This document shows positions 1 through 6,270 of a stretch of 6,270 nucleotides of DNA, one piece after another. Origin of the DNA: Rubrivivax sp. (GTDB lineage Bacteria; Pseudomonadota; Gammaproteobacteria; Burkholderiales; Burkholderiaceae); NCBI GenBank assembly GCA_004211235.1, contig SEEY01000242.1:1-6270 (forward strand), in the 5' to 3' direction. The first letter of the stretch is position 1; each line of letters opens with the position of its first letter. The notes under the pieces are model-generated. The model had not been told where the DNA came from. It was given only the letters and a program-made list of their open reading frames with translations, and ran no database searches. Made by a program: the position numbers and the translations under genes.

Positions 1-1263
1 CTCTGGATCACCGTGCTGGCCCTGCTGCTGCTGGCCGGGCTCGTGGCGCTGGCCTGGTGGCTGACGCACCGCGAACCCGAGGCACCCGCAGCAGGCGGCC
101 GGCCCGGCGGGCGGGGTGGGCAGGCCACCACCGTGGGCGTGGCGGTGGCGCGCAAGGCGGACGTGCCGATCACCGTGGAAGCGCTGGGCACCGTGACGCC
201 GGCGGCTACGGTCACCGTGCGACCGCAGGTGTCGGGCGTGTTGCAGCAGGTGCTGTTCAAGGAAGGGCAGCTCGTCAGCAAGGGCCAGTTGCTGGCCACC
301 ATCGACCCGCGGCAGTTCGAGCTGACTTTGATGCAGGCCACCGGGCAGCGCCAGCGTGACGAGGCGCAGCTGGAGAACGCGCGCCTCACGCTGCAGCGCT
401 ATCAGACGCTGCTCCAGCAGGATTCCATCGCCCGCCAGGACGTCGACACCCAGGCAGCGCTGGTGCGCCAGCTGGAAGGCACGGCCACCACCAACCGCGC
501 GAATGAGGGCACGGCGCGGCTGAACCTGGGCTACAGCCGCATCGTGGCGCCGATTGCGGGCCGGGTCGGCCTGCGCGTGGTGGACATCGGCAACGTCGTC
601 AGCTCCGGCGACGCGAACGGCATCGCCGTGATCACGCAGACCGCCCCCATCGACGTCGAGTTCTCGCTTCCGCAGGACCGCGTGCCCGAGCTGCAGGCGC
701 GCATGGCCAGCGGCTCGGTGCTGCCGGTCACTGCCTTGGACCGCACGCGCAGCACGGTCGTCGGCGAGGGCCGCTTCTCGACGCTGGACAACCAGGTCGA
801 TACGCAGACCGGCACGGTGCGCGCCAAGGCCCGCTTCGCCAATGCGAAGGAGGCGCTGTTCCCGAATCAGTTCGTCAACGTGCGGCTGCTGTTGCAGACG
901 CTGGAAGGCGCGGTCACCGTGCCCGTGGCGGCGCTGCGCAACAGCAGCAAGGGTGAGTTCGTCTACGTGCTCGACGAGGCGGCGCGCACGGTGGCGACAC
1001 GGCCGGTCAAACGCGGGCCGGCCACCGACGAGATGGTCGTCATCGCCAGCGGGCTGCAGGCGGGCGAGAAGGTCATCACCGAGGGCGCGGACCGGCTGAA
1101 GGACGGCGCGCGCGTGACGCTGCCGGGAGATGCGCCGGCGTCGGGCGCGGGTGGCGGGCGACGCCGCCCGGACGGCGCGGCATCCGGCGCCTCCGGTGCC
1201 CGCAGCGGCCGGGATGGGGCCTCGGCCCCGCACCGCCGCGCCTCCGAAGCGGCAGCGCCATGA
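1..1263 (+). CDS. mdtA: MdtA-type RND efflux periplasmic adaptor (membrane fusion protein), 5' end outside window
   Basis: This is the periplasmic adaptor that links the MdtBC inner-membrane pump to an outer-membrane channel. The reading frame is open to base 1 (codons L-W-I-T precede the GTG at 13). The first possible start in the window already lies inside the N-terminal hydrophobic helix, so the true start is probably upstream and the gene is partial; 420 residues are visible, against about 415 for E. coli MdtA. Numbering from the GTG at 13, the layout is: membrane anchor/signal helix to about residue 17; Gly/Pro-rich linker 20-38; lipoyl half-motif about 62-100 ([12 protein letters not shown]); alpha-helical hairpin about 101-170; second lipoyl half with [20 protein letters not shown] at 175-194; beta-barrel about 212-298 ([25 protein letters not shown]); membrane-proximal domain about 299-370. 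These motifs match MdtA closely, as I recall that protein. Residues 371-416 form an Arg/Gly/Ala/Ser-rich tail. The stop overlaps the mdtB start, indicating one operon. Another HlyD-family adaptor is possible, but mdtB and mdtC next door support MdtA. Confidence 0.93.
   Translation, partial: LWITVLALLLLAGLVALAWWLTHREPEAPAAGGRPGGRGGQATTVGVAVARKADVPITVEALGTVTPAATVTVRPQVSGVLQQVLFKEGQLVSKGQLLATIDPRQFELTLMQATGQRQRDEAQLENARLTLQRYQTLLQQDSIARQDVDTQAALVRQLEGTATTNRANEGTARLNLGYSRIVAPIAGRVGLRVVDIGNVVSSGDANGIAVITQTAPIDVEFSLPQDRVPELQARMASGSVLPVTALDRTRSTVVGEGRFSTLDNQVDTQTGTVRAKARFANAKEALFPNQFVNVRLLLQTLEGAVTVPVAALRNSSKGEFVYVLDEAARTVATRPVKRGPATDEMVVIASGLQAGEKVITEGADRLKDGARVTLPGDAPASGAGGGRRRPDGAASGASGARSGRDGASAPHRRASEAAAP
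1260..1263 (+). other. mdtA/mdtB stop-start overlap (ATGA)
   Basis: The mdtB ATG (1260-1262) shares bases with the mdtA TGA (1261-1263). The preceding 20 bases contain no purine-rich Shine-Dalgarno, only a weak GAAG at 1246-1249. Initiation of mdtB therefore plausibly depends on ribosomes terminating on mdtA (translational coupling). The overlap is seen directly; the coupling is inferred. Confidence 0.8.
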
Positions 1264-4200
1264 GCGACGCGCCACCGGACCGGGTGGACGAGGCCACCGC
1301 CGGCGCGACGAGCGGCCCGTCCCGCCCCTTCATCGAGCGGCCGGTCGCCACCTCGCTGCTGATGCTGGCCATCGTGCTGGCCGGCTTCCTGGGCTTCAAG
1401 TTCCTGCCGCTTTCGGCGCTGCCGCAGGTCGACTACCCGACCATCCAGGTGCAGACGCTCTACCCCGGCGCCAGCCCGGAGGTGATGAGCCAGACGGTCA
1501 CCGCGCCGCTGGAGCGCAACTTCGGCCAGATGTCGGGCCTGCAGCGCATGAGTTCGACGAGCGCAGCGGGCGTGTCCATCGTCACGCTGCAGTTCGGCCT
1601 GGGCCAGACGCTGGACGTGGCCGAGCAGGAGGTGCAGGCCGCCATCAACGCCGGCGGCTCGCTGCTGCCGGCCGACCTGCCGGCGCCGCCGGTCTACGCC
1701 AAGGTCAACCCGGCCGACGCGCCGGTGCTGACGCTCGCCATCACCTCCGACAGCCTGCCGCTGACCGAGGTGCAGAACCTCGTCAACACGCGGCTGGCGC
1801 AGAAGATCAGCCAGGTGCCCGGCGTCGGCCTCGTCTCGCTCAGCGGCGGGCAACGGCCGGCCGTGCGCATCCAGGCCGACACGCAGGCGCTGGCGTCCTA
1901 CGGCCTGGGGCTGGACACTGTGCGCAGCGCCATCAGCGCGGCCAATGCCAACAGCGCCAAGGGCAGCTTCGACGGGCCGACGCGGGCTTACACGATCAAC
2001 GCGAACGACCAGCTGCTGGCGGCCAAGGAGTACGCGCAGCTGATCGTTGCCTTCCGCAACGGCGCGCCGGTGCGGCTGACGGACGTGGCGCGCATCGTCG
2101 ACAGCGCCGAGAACGTCAAGCTCGGCGCCTGGGCGGGCACCGAGGGCACGCTCAAGCCGGCCATCGTGCTGAACGTGCAGCGCCAGCCGGGCGCCAACGT
2201 CATTGCCACCGTCGACGCCATCAAGGCGCGCCTGCCAGAGCTGCAGGCCGGCCTGCCGGCCAACGTGAGCGTGCAGGTGCTGAGCGATCGCACGACGGGC
2301 ATCCGCGCCTCGGTGCTTCACGTGGAGATCGAGCTGCTGCTGGCCGTGGCGCTGGTGGTGCTGGTGATCTTCGCCTTCCTGCACGACCTGCGCGCCACCG
2401 TCATCGCCAGCCTGGCGGTGCCGATCTCGCTGATCGGTTCCTGCGGGGCGATGTACCTGCTCGGCTACAGCCTGAACAACCTGAGCCTGATGGCGCTGAC
2501 GATCGCCACCGGCTTCGTCGTCGACGACGCCATCGTCATGATCGAGAACATCGCGCGCTACATCGAGGAAGGCGAGAAGCCGATGGCGGCGGCCTTGAAA
2601 GGCGCCTCGCAGATCGGCTTCACCATCATCTCGCTGACGGTGTCGCTGATCGCCGTGCTGATCCCGCTGCTGTTCATGGGCGACGTCGTCGGCCGGCTGT
2701 TCCGCGAGTTCGCGGTGACGCTGGCGATCACCATCCTGATCTCCGCCGTCGTGTCGCTGACGCTGGTGCCGATGATGTCGGTCCGCTGGCTGAAACCAAG
2801 CCATGACGCCGACAACCCACGCTCGCTGAGCGCCCGTTTCCAGCGCGTGTTCGACCGCGTGGTGCACCGCTACGACGGTGCGCTGCAGCTGGTGCTGCGG
2901 CACGAGACGCTCACGCTGCTGGTGGCGCTGGCGACGCTGCTGCTGACGGTGGCGCTCTACCTGTTCATTCCGAAAGGCCTGTTCCCGACCCAGGACACGG
3001 GGCAGCTGCAGGTGCGCATCGAGACGGCGCAGTCGGTGTCGTATGCGCGCATGGCCGAGCTGCAGCAGGCGGCAGCACGCGCGATGCTGGCCGACCCGGA
3101 TGTTGAAAGCCTCAGCTCCCTGACCGGCGTGGACGCTGCCAACAACACGATGCTGAACACCGGCCGTCTGCTCGTGAACCTGAAGAAGGAACGCAGCGGC
3201 AGCCAGCAGGAAACAATTGACCGCCTGCGCGAACGCGCCTCGCAGGTGGCCGGTGTGTCGGTCTACCTGCAGCCGACGCAGGACCTGACCATCGACGCCG
3301 AGAGCGGCCCGACGCAGTACCGCGTGTCCCTCGAAGGCGCGGACAACGCCACCGTCACGCGCTGGGCCACCACGCTGACGCAGCAGCTCGCCGGCGTGCC
3401 GCAGGTGCGCAACGTGGTGTCCGACGCCGGCGCCATGGGCCTGGCGGCCTTCATCGACATCGACCGCGACACCGCGTCGCGGCTAGGCATCAGCGCCGCG
3501 TCGGTGGACGACGCGCTCTACAGCGCCTTTGGCCAGCGCATCGTCTCGACCATCTTCACCGAGACCAACCAGTACCGCGTCATCCTGGAGGCCCGGCCCG
3601 ACCTGCTGACCACGCCTGAATCGCTCGGCCTGCTGCACCTCAAGACGAGCTCCGGCACGACGACGCCGCTCTCGGCCATCGCGAAGATCACCGAGCGCCC
3701 GGCGCCGCTGCAGGTCACGCACGTGGCGCAGTACCCGGCGACGACGCTGGGCTTCGACACGGCGCCCGGCGTGTCGCTGGGCCAGGCGGTGGATGCGATC
3801 AGGCGCGCTGCGGTCGACGCCAAGCTGCCGGCCAGCGTGACGCTCACCTTCCTCGGCGCGGCCGGCGCCTATCAGCAGTCGCTCTCCAGCCAGCTGTGGC
3901 TGATCCTGGCGGCCGTGGTGTGCGTCTACATCGTGCTGGGCGTGCTGTACGAGAGCTACATCCACCCACTGACGATTCTGTCGACGCTGCCGTCGGCGGG
4001 CGTCGGCGCGTTGCTGGCGCTGATGCTGTGCGGCCAGGACCTCGGCGTCATCGGCATCATCGGCATCATCCTGCTGATCGGCATCGTCAAGAAGAACGCG
4101 ATCATGATGATCGACTTCGCCATCGAGGCGGAGCGCCAGGAGGGCAAGTCGCCGCGCGAAGCCATCCATCAGGCGGCACTGCTGCGCCTGCGGCCCATCC

Positions 4201-4421
4201 TGATGACGACGCTGGCCGCACTCTTTGCCGCCGTGCCGCTGATGCTCGGCTTCGGTGAAGGCGCCGAGTTGCGCCGGCCGCTGGGCATCAGCATCTTCGG
4301 CGGGCTGATCGTCAGCCAGCTGCTGACGCTGTTCACGACGCCGGTGATCTACCTGGGCTTCGACCGGCTGGGGCGGCGCTGGGGGCGCCGCAAGCCGGCG
4401 TCGCAGGAGGCGACGGCGTGA
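1260..4421 (+). CDS. mdtB: MdtB-type RND multidrug efflux pump subunit
   Basis: This is a proton-driven inner-membrane transporter of the HAE1/AcrB family, 1053 residues against 1040 in E. coli MdtB. Near the N-terminus [12 protein letters not shown] leads into TM1 (about 29-49). A porter/docking loop follows, with [31 protein letters not shown] and [13 protein letters not shown]2-TM6 span about 357-508, TM7 about 550-570, a second periplasmic loop follows, and TM8-TM12 span about 879-1037. Proton-relay residues are present: D422 and D423 in [19 protein letters not shown] (TM4), K945 in [13 protein letters not shown] (TM10), and R976 and T983 in RLRPILMTT (before/in TM11). By alignment from memory these correspond to AcrB D407/D408, K940, R971 and T978. 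The ATG at 1260 is chosen because it overlaps the mdtA stop and leaves a short cytoplasmic leader before TM1. A GTG at 1284 is an alternative start, and neither has a strong Shine-Dalgarno. In E. coli, MdtB joins MdtC as a heterotrimer exporting bile salts and novobiocin; the substrates here are unknown. Confidence 0.96.
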   Translation: MSDAPPDRVDEATAGATSGPSRPFIERPVATSLLMLAIVLAGFLGFKFLPLSALPQVDYPTIQVQTLYPGASPEVMSQTVTAPLERNFGQMSGLQRMSSTSAAGVSIVTLQFGLGQTLDVAEQEVQAAINAGGSLLPADLPAPPVYAKVNPADAPVLTLAITSDSLPLTEVQNLVNTRLAQKISQVPGVGLVSLSGGQRPAVRIQADTQALASYGLGLDTVRSAISAANANSAKGSFDGPTRAYTINANDQLLAAKEYAQLIVAFRNGAPVRLTDVARIVDSAENVKLGAWAGTEGTLKPAIVLNVQRQPGANVIATVDAIKARLPELQAGLPANVSVQVLSDRTTGIRASVLHVEIELLLAVALVVLVIFAFLHDLRATVIASLAVPISLIGSCGAMYLLGYSLNNLSLMALTIATGFVVDDAIVMIENIARYIEEGEKPMAAALKGASQIGFTIISLTVSLIAVLIPLLFMGDVVGRLFREFAVTLAITILISAVVSLTLVPMMSVRWLKPSHDADNPRSLSARFQRVFDRVVHRYDGALQLVLRHETLTLLVALATLLLTVALYLFIPKGLFPTQDTGQLQVRIETAQSVSYARMAELQQAAARAMLADPDVESLSSLTGVDAANNTMLNTGRLLVNLKKERSGSQQETIDRLRERASQVAGVSVYLQPTQDLTIDAESGPTQYRVSLEGADNATVTRWATTLTQQLAGVPQVRNVVSDAGAMGLAAFIDIDRDTASRLGISAASVDDALYSAFGQRIVSTIFTETNQYRVILEARPDLLTTPESLGLLHLKTSSGTTTPLSAIAKITERPAPLQVTHVAQYPATTLGFDTAPGVSLGQAVDAIRRAAVDAKLPASVTLTFLGAAGAYQQSLSSQLWLILAAVVCVYIVLGVLYESYIHPLTILSTLPSAGVGALLALMLCGQDLGVIGIIGIILLIGIVKKNAIMMIDFAIEAERQEGKSPREAIHQAALLRLRPILMTTLAALFAAVPLMLGFGEGAELRRPLGISIFGGLIVSQLLTLFTTPVIYLGFDRLGRRWGRRKPASQEATA
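2475..2501 (+). repeat. 27-base block in mdtB identical to one in mdtC (copy 1)
   Basis: This block encodes the NNLSLMALT segment leading into TM4. It is identical base for base to 5579-5605 in mdtC, 3104 bases downstream and in the same codon register. Flanking bases are also highly similar; for example 2508-2524 equals 5612-5628. It reflects the paralogy of the two pump genes rather than a mobile repeat. Confidence 0.85.
2661..2720 (+). repeat. 60-base near-identical block in mdtB, TM5-TM6 region (copy 1)
   Basis: This block encodes [20 protein letters not shown]. By hand alignment it matches 5765-5824 in mdtC at 54 of 60 bases. The last 30 bases (2691-2720) are fully identical to 5795-5824. 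The offset is again 3104 bases, in the same codon register. Confidence 0.85.
4405..4410 (+). promoter_or_regulatory. Shine-Dalgarno of mdtC
   Basis: AGGAGG lies inside the last codons of mdtB with 7 bases between it and the GTG at 4418. It matches the anti-Shine-Dalgarno core perfectly and fixes the mdtC start. It may compensate for the weaker GTG initiator, and it contrasts with the absence of any such motif before mdtB. Confidence 0.88.
4418..4421 (+). other. mdtB/mdtC stop-start overlap (GTGA)
   Basis: The mdtC GTG (4418-4420) shares bases with the mdtB TGA (4419-4421). This arrangement supports a single polycistronic transcript and coupled synthesis of the two pump subunits, here with an additional strong Shine-Dalgarno just upstream. 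Confidence 0.85.
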
Positions 4422-6270
4422 TCTTTTCGGAGTTCTTCGTCAAGCGGCCGATTGCGACCGTGCTGCTGACGGCCGGCGTGGCGCTGGCCGGCATCGGCGC
4501 GTTCTTCGCGCTGCCGGTGGCGCCGCTGCCGCAGGTGGACTACCCGACGATCTCCGTCAGCGCGCGCCTGCCCGGCGCCAGCCCCGCGACGATGGCCAGC
4601 AGCGTCGCCACGCCGCTGGAACGGCGCCTGGGCGCGATTGCCGGCGTCACCGAGATGACGTCGAACAGCGGCAATGGCTCGACGCGCGTCAGCCTGCAGT
4701 TCGAGCTGAACCGCAAGATCGACTCGGCAGCCCGCGAGGTGCAGGCGGCCATCAACGCCTCGCGCGCCGACCTGCCGGCCACGCTGCGCAGCAACCCGAC
4801 CTACCGCAAGGCCAACCCGTCCGACGCGCCGGTGATGATCCTGGCGCTGACCTCCGACACGCGCAGCGCCGGCCAGATCTACGACGCGGTGTCCAACATC
4901 GTTCAGCAGAAGCTCGCGCAGGCCGAGGGCGTGGGCGACGTGGAGCTGGGCGGCGGCTCGCTGCCGGCCGTGCGCGTGGAGCTGCTGCCCTATGCACTGA
5001 ACCGTTATGGCCTGAGCGCCGAGGACGTGCGCGCGGCGCTGCAGTCCAGCGCGGCCAACCGGCCCAAGGGCGCCATCGAGGGCAACGGCCGCCGGCTGCA
5101 GATCTACAGCGCCAGTGCCGCTGGCAGTGGCCGCAAGGCCGCGGACTACCGCGACCTCGTCGTCGCCTGGCGCGACGGCGCCGCCATCCGCCTGGCCGAT
5201 GTGGCGGACGTCATCGACAGCGTCGAGGACACCCGCACGCTCGGCCTGTTCAACGGCCAGCCGGCCGTCGTCGTGCTGATCACACGCCAGCCCGGCGCCA
5301 ACGTCATCGAGACGGTCGACGGCATCCGCGCGCTGCTGCCCGAACTGCAGGCGCAGCTGCCGCAGGACGTGAAGCTGCAGGTCGCCTCGGACAGCACCAA
5401 CTCCATCCGCTCCTCGCTGCACGAGGTGGAGGTGACGTTGATCATCGCCATCGTGCTGGTCGTGCTGGTGGTGAGCGCCTTCCTGCGCAGCGCGCGCGCG
5501 ACCATCATCCCGGCGGTGGCCACCGTCGTGTCGTTGCTGGCCACCTTCGGCATCATGCTGATGCTCGGTTTCAGCCTCAACAACCTGAGCCTGATGGCGC
5601 TGACGGTGGCGACCGGCTTCGTCGTCGATGACGCCATCGTCGTGCTGGAAAACACCGCGCGCCATGTCGAGCAGGGCATGGGCCGCATGCAGGCGGCGCT
5701 GCTCGGCGCGCGGGAGGTCAGCTTCACCGTTCTGTCGATCAGCCTGAGCCTGATCGCGGTGTTCATCCCGCTGCTGTTCATGGGCGGGCAGGTGGGCCGG
5801 CTGTTCCGCGAGTTCGCGGTGACGTTGTCGGCCGCGGTGATGATCTCTCTCGTCATCTCGCTGACGACGACGCCGATGATGTGCGCCTGGCTGCTCAAGC
5901 CGGTGGACCCGGGCAAGAAGCCGGGCCGCATCGCACGCTTCTTCGAAAGCGGCTTCGACCGGCTGCACCGCACCTACGCGTCCAGCCTGGACTGGGCGCT
6001 GGCCAGCCGGGCCGTCGTGATGCTGATCCTGGTGACCGTCATCGGCCTGAACGCCTATCTGTTCACCGTCGTGCCCAAGGGCTTCTTCCCGCAGCAGGAC
6101 ACCGGCCAGATCAACGGCGGCATGCGGGCCGACCAGAGCATTTCCTTCCAGGCCATGCAGGGCAAGCTCAAGCAACTGGTGGACATCATCCGGCGCGACC
6201 CGGCGGTGGACACGGTGGTGGGCTTCACCGGCGGCAGCCGCGCCGGCGGCGGCTTCATGTTCATCAACCT
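4418..6270 (+). CDS. mdtC: MdtC-type RND multidrug efflux pump subunit, 3' end outside window
   Basis: This is the second inner-membrane pump subunit, the partner of MdtB. Translation from the GTG at 4418 stays open to the window end and gives 617 complete codons, about 60% of the roughly 1025 residues of E. coli MdtC. The start is supported by a perfect AGGAGG 7 bases upstream, a 4-base overlap with the mdtB stop, and the immediate [16 protein letters not shown] leader into TM1 (about 11-30). Family motifs follow: [51 protein letters not shown] and [13 protein letters not shown]2 begins near residue 340. TM4 carries the proton-relay pair D404/D405 in [15 protein letters not shown]6 ends at [11 protein letters not shown], and TM7 is about 532-551, followed by [14 protein letters not shown] and [13 protein letters not shown], which are typical of Mdt[11 protein letters not shown] and the latter motifs separate it from MdtB. 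The TM10-TM11 relay residues and the C-terminus lie beyond the window, so integrity cannot be judged. Residues 228-252 seem slightly longer than in E. coli MdtC. Confidence 0.95.
   Translation, partial: MIFSEFFVKRPIATVLLTAGVALAGIGAFFALPVAPLPQVDYPTISVSARLPGASPATMASSVATPLERRLGAIAGVTEMTSNSGNGSTRVSLQFELNRKIDSAAREVQAAINASRADLPATLRSNPTYRKANPSDAPVMILALTSDTRSAGQIYDAVSNIVQQKLAQAEGVGDVELGGGSLPAVRVELLPYALNRYGLSAEDVRAALQSSAANRPKGAIEGNGRRLQIYSASAAGSGRKAADYRDLVVAWRDGAAIRLADVADVIDSVEDTRTLGLFNGQPAVVVLITRQPGANVIETVDGIRALLPELQAQLPQDVKLQVASDSTNSIRSSLHEVEVTLIIAIVLVVLVVSAFLRSARATIIPAVATVVSLLATFGIMLMLGFSLNNLSLMALTVATGFVVDDAIVVLENTARHVEQGMGRMQAALLGAREVSFTVLSISLSLIAVFIPLLFMGGQVGRLFREFAVTLSAAVMISLVISLTTTPMMCAWLLKPVDPGKKPGRIARFFESGFDRLHRTYASSLDWALASRAVVMLILVTVIGLNAYLFTVVPKGFFPQQDTGQINGGMRADQSISFQAMQGKLKQLVDIIRRDPAVDTVVGFTGGSRAGGGFMFIN
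5579..5605 (+). repeat. 27-base block in mdtC identical to one in mdtB (copy 2)
   Basis: This is the second copy of the block at 2475-2501, coding for NNLSLMALT before TM4 of MdtC. It is a direct repeat within paralogous genes. Confidence 0.85.
5765..5824 (+). repeat. 60-base near-identical block in mdtC, TM5-TM6 region (copy 2)
   Basis: This is the counterpart of 2661-2720, encoding [20 protein letters not shown]. All mismatches fall in the middle of the block (5787-5794), flanked by identical stretches of 22 and 30 bases. Confidence 0.85.

Noticed and set aside
13..15. GTG at 13 as the true mdtA start
   Set aside because: The frame is open upstream to base 1, and L-W-I-T directly precedes it as part of the hydrophobic anchor. 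Starting at 13 would leave no positively charged leader before the helix, and no Shine-Dalgarno is visible in the 12 preceding bases.
1130..2806. Long + strand frame (558 codons) overlapping the mdtA end and mdtB
   Set aside because: It is an Arg/Ala/Gly-rich shifted-frame reading of mdtB with no recognisable motif. The mdtB frame has all the family signatures.
963..2903. Long open frame (646 codons) on the - strand opposite mdtA/mdtB
   Set aside because: The translation is dominated by His, Gln, Arg, Asp and Ala with no domain pattern. It lies antisense to clearly conserved mdtB. Long antisense frames are expected where third positions are almost all G or C.
3483..4169. 228-codon - strand frame opposite the C-terminal part of mdtB
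   Set aside because: It is Asp/Arg/Gln/His-rich antisense of conserved transmembrane coding sequence, with no independent support as a gene.
4349..6175. Long open frame (608 codons) on the - strand opposite mdtC
   Set aside because: It shows the same His/Gln/Arg/Asp-rich low-complexity composition and lies opposite a well-supported mdtC. It is a codon-bias shadow.
1..6270. A new or undescribed system in the window
   Set aside because: Every base is accounted for by mdtA, mdtB and mdtC of a known RND efflux operon, with tight overlaps and intact motifs. No unexplained segment remains.

Overview
The whole window is protein-coding on the + strand. It holds three consecutive genes of an MdtABC (MuxABC-type) RND multidrug efflux operon. 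The order is the periplasmic adaptor mdtA (5' end cut off by the window), the inner-membrane pump subunit mdtB (complete), and the second pump subunit mdtC (3' end cut off). There is no intergenic DNA: the stop codon of mdtA overlaps the mdtB start by 4 bases (ATGA at 1260-1263), and the stop of mdtB overlaps the mdtC start by 4 bases (GTGA at 4418-4421). I see no RNA gene, mobile element, CRISPR array, terminator or promoter.

The DNA is very GC-rich, with G or C at nearly all third codon positions. With the protein sequences, this suggests a high-GC Proteobacterium, most likely a Burkholderiales-type beta-proteobacterium. That placement is inference from composition and general protein resemblance, not from a marker gene.

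By analogy with the well-studied E. coli MdtABC and Pseudomonas MuxABC systems, MdtB and MdtC would assemble into a proton-driven heterotrimer in the inner membrane. MdtA would bridge it to a TolC/OprM-type outer-membrane channel. Both pump genes retain the paired aspartates of TM4 used for proton relay, and MdtB also retains the TM10 lysine and the TM11 arginine and threonine. The C-terminal half of MdtC, any outer-membrane channel gene, and the promoter with any regulator (BaeSR in E. coli) lie outside the window.

This is an ordinary, well-conserved efflux operon. I found no undescribed system. The observations worth a second look are modest: in-register DNA identity between mdtB and mdtC, unequal ribosome binding sites for the two pump subunits, and an Arg/Gly/Ala-rich tail on the adaptor.
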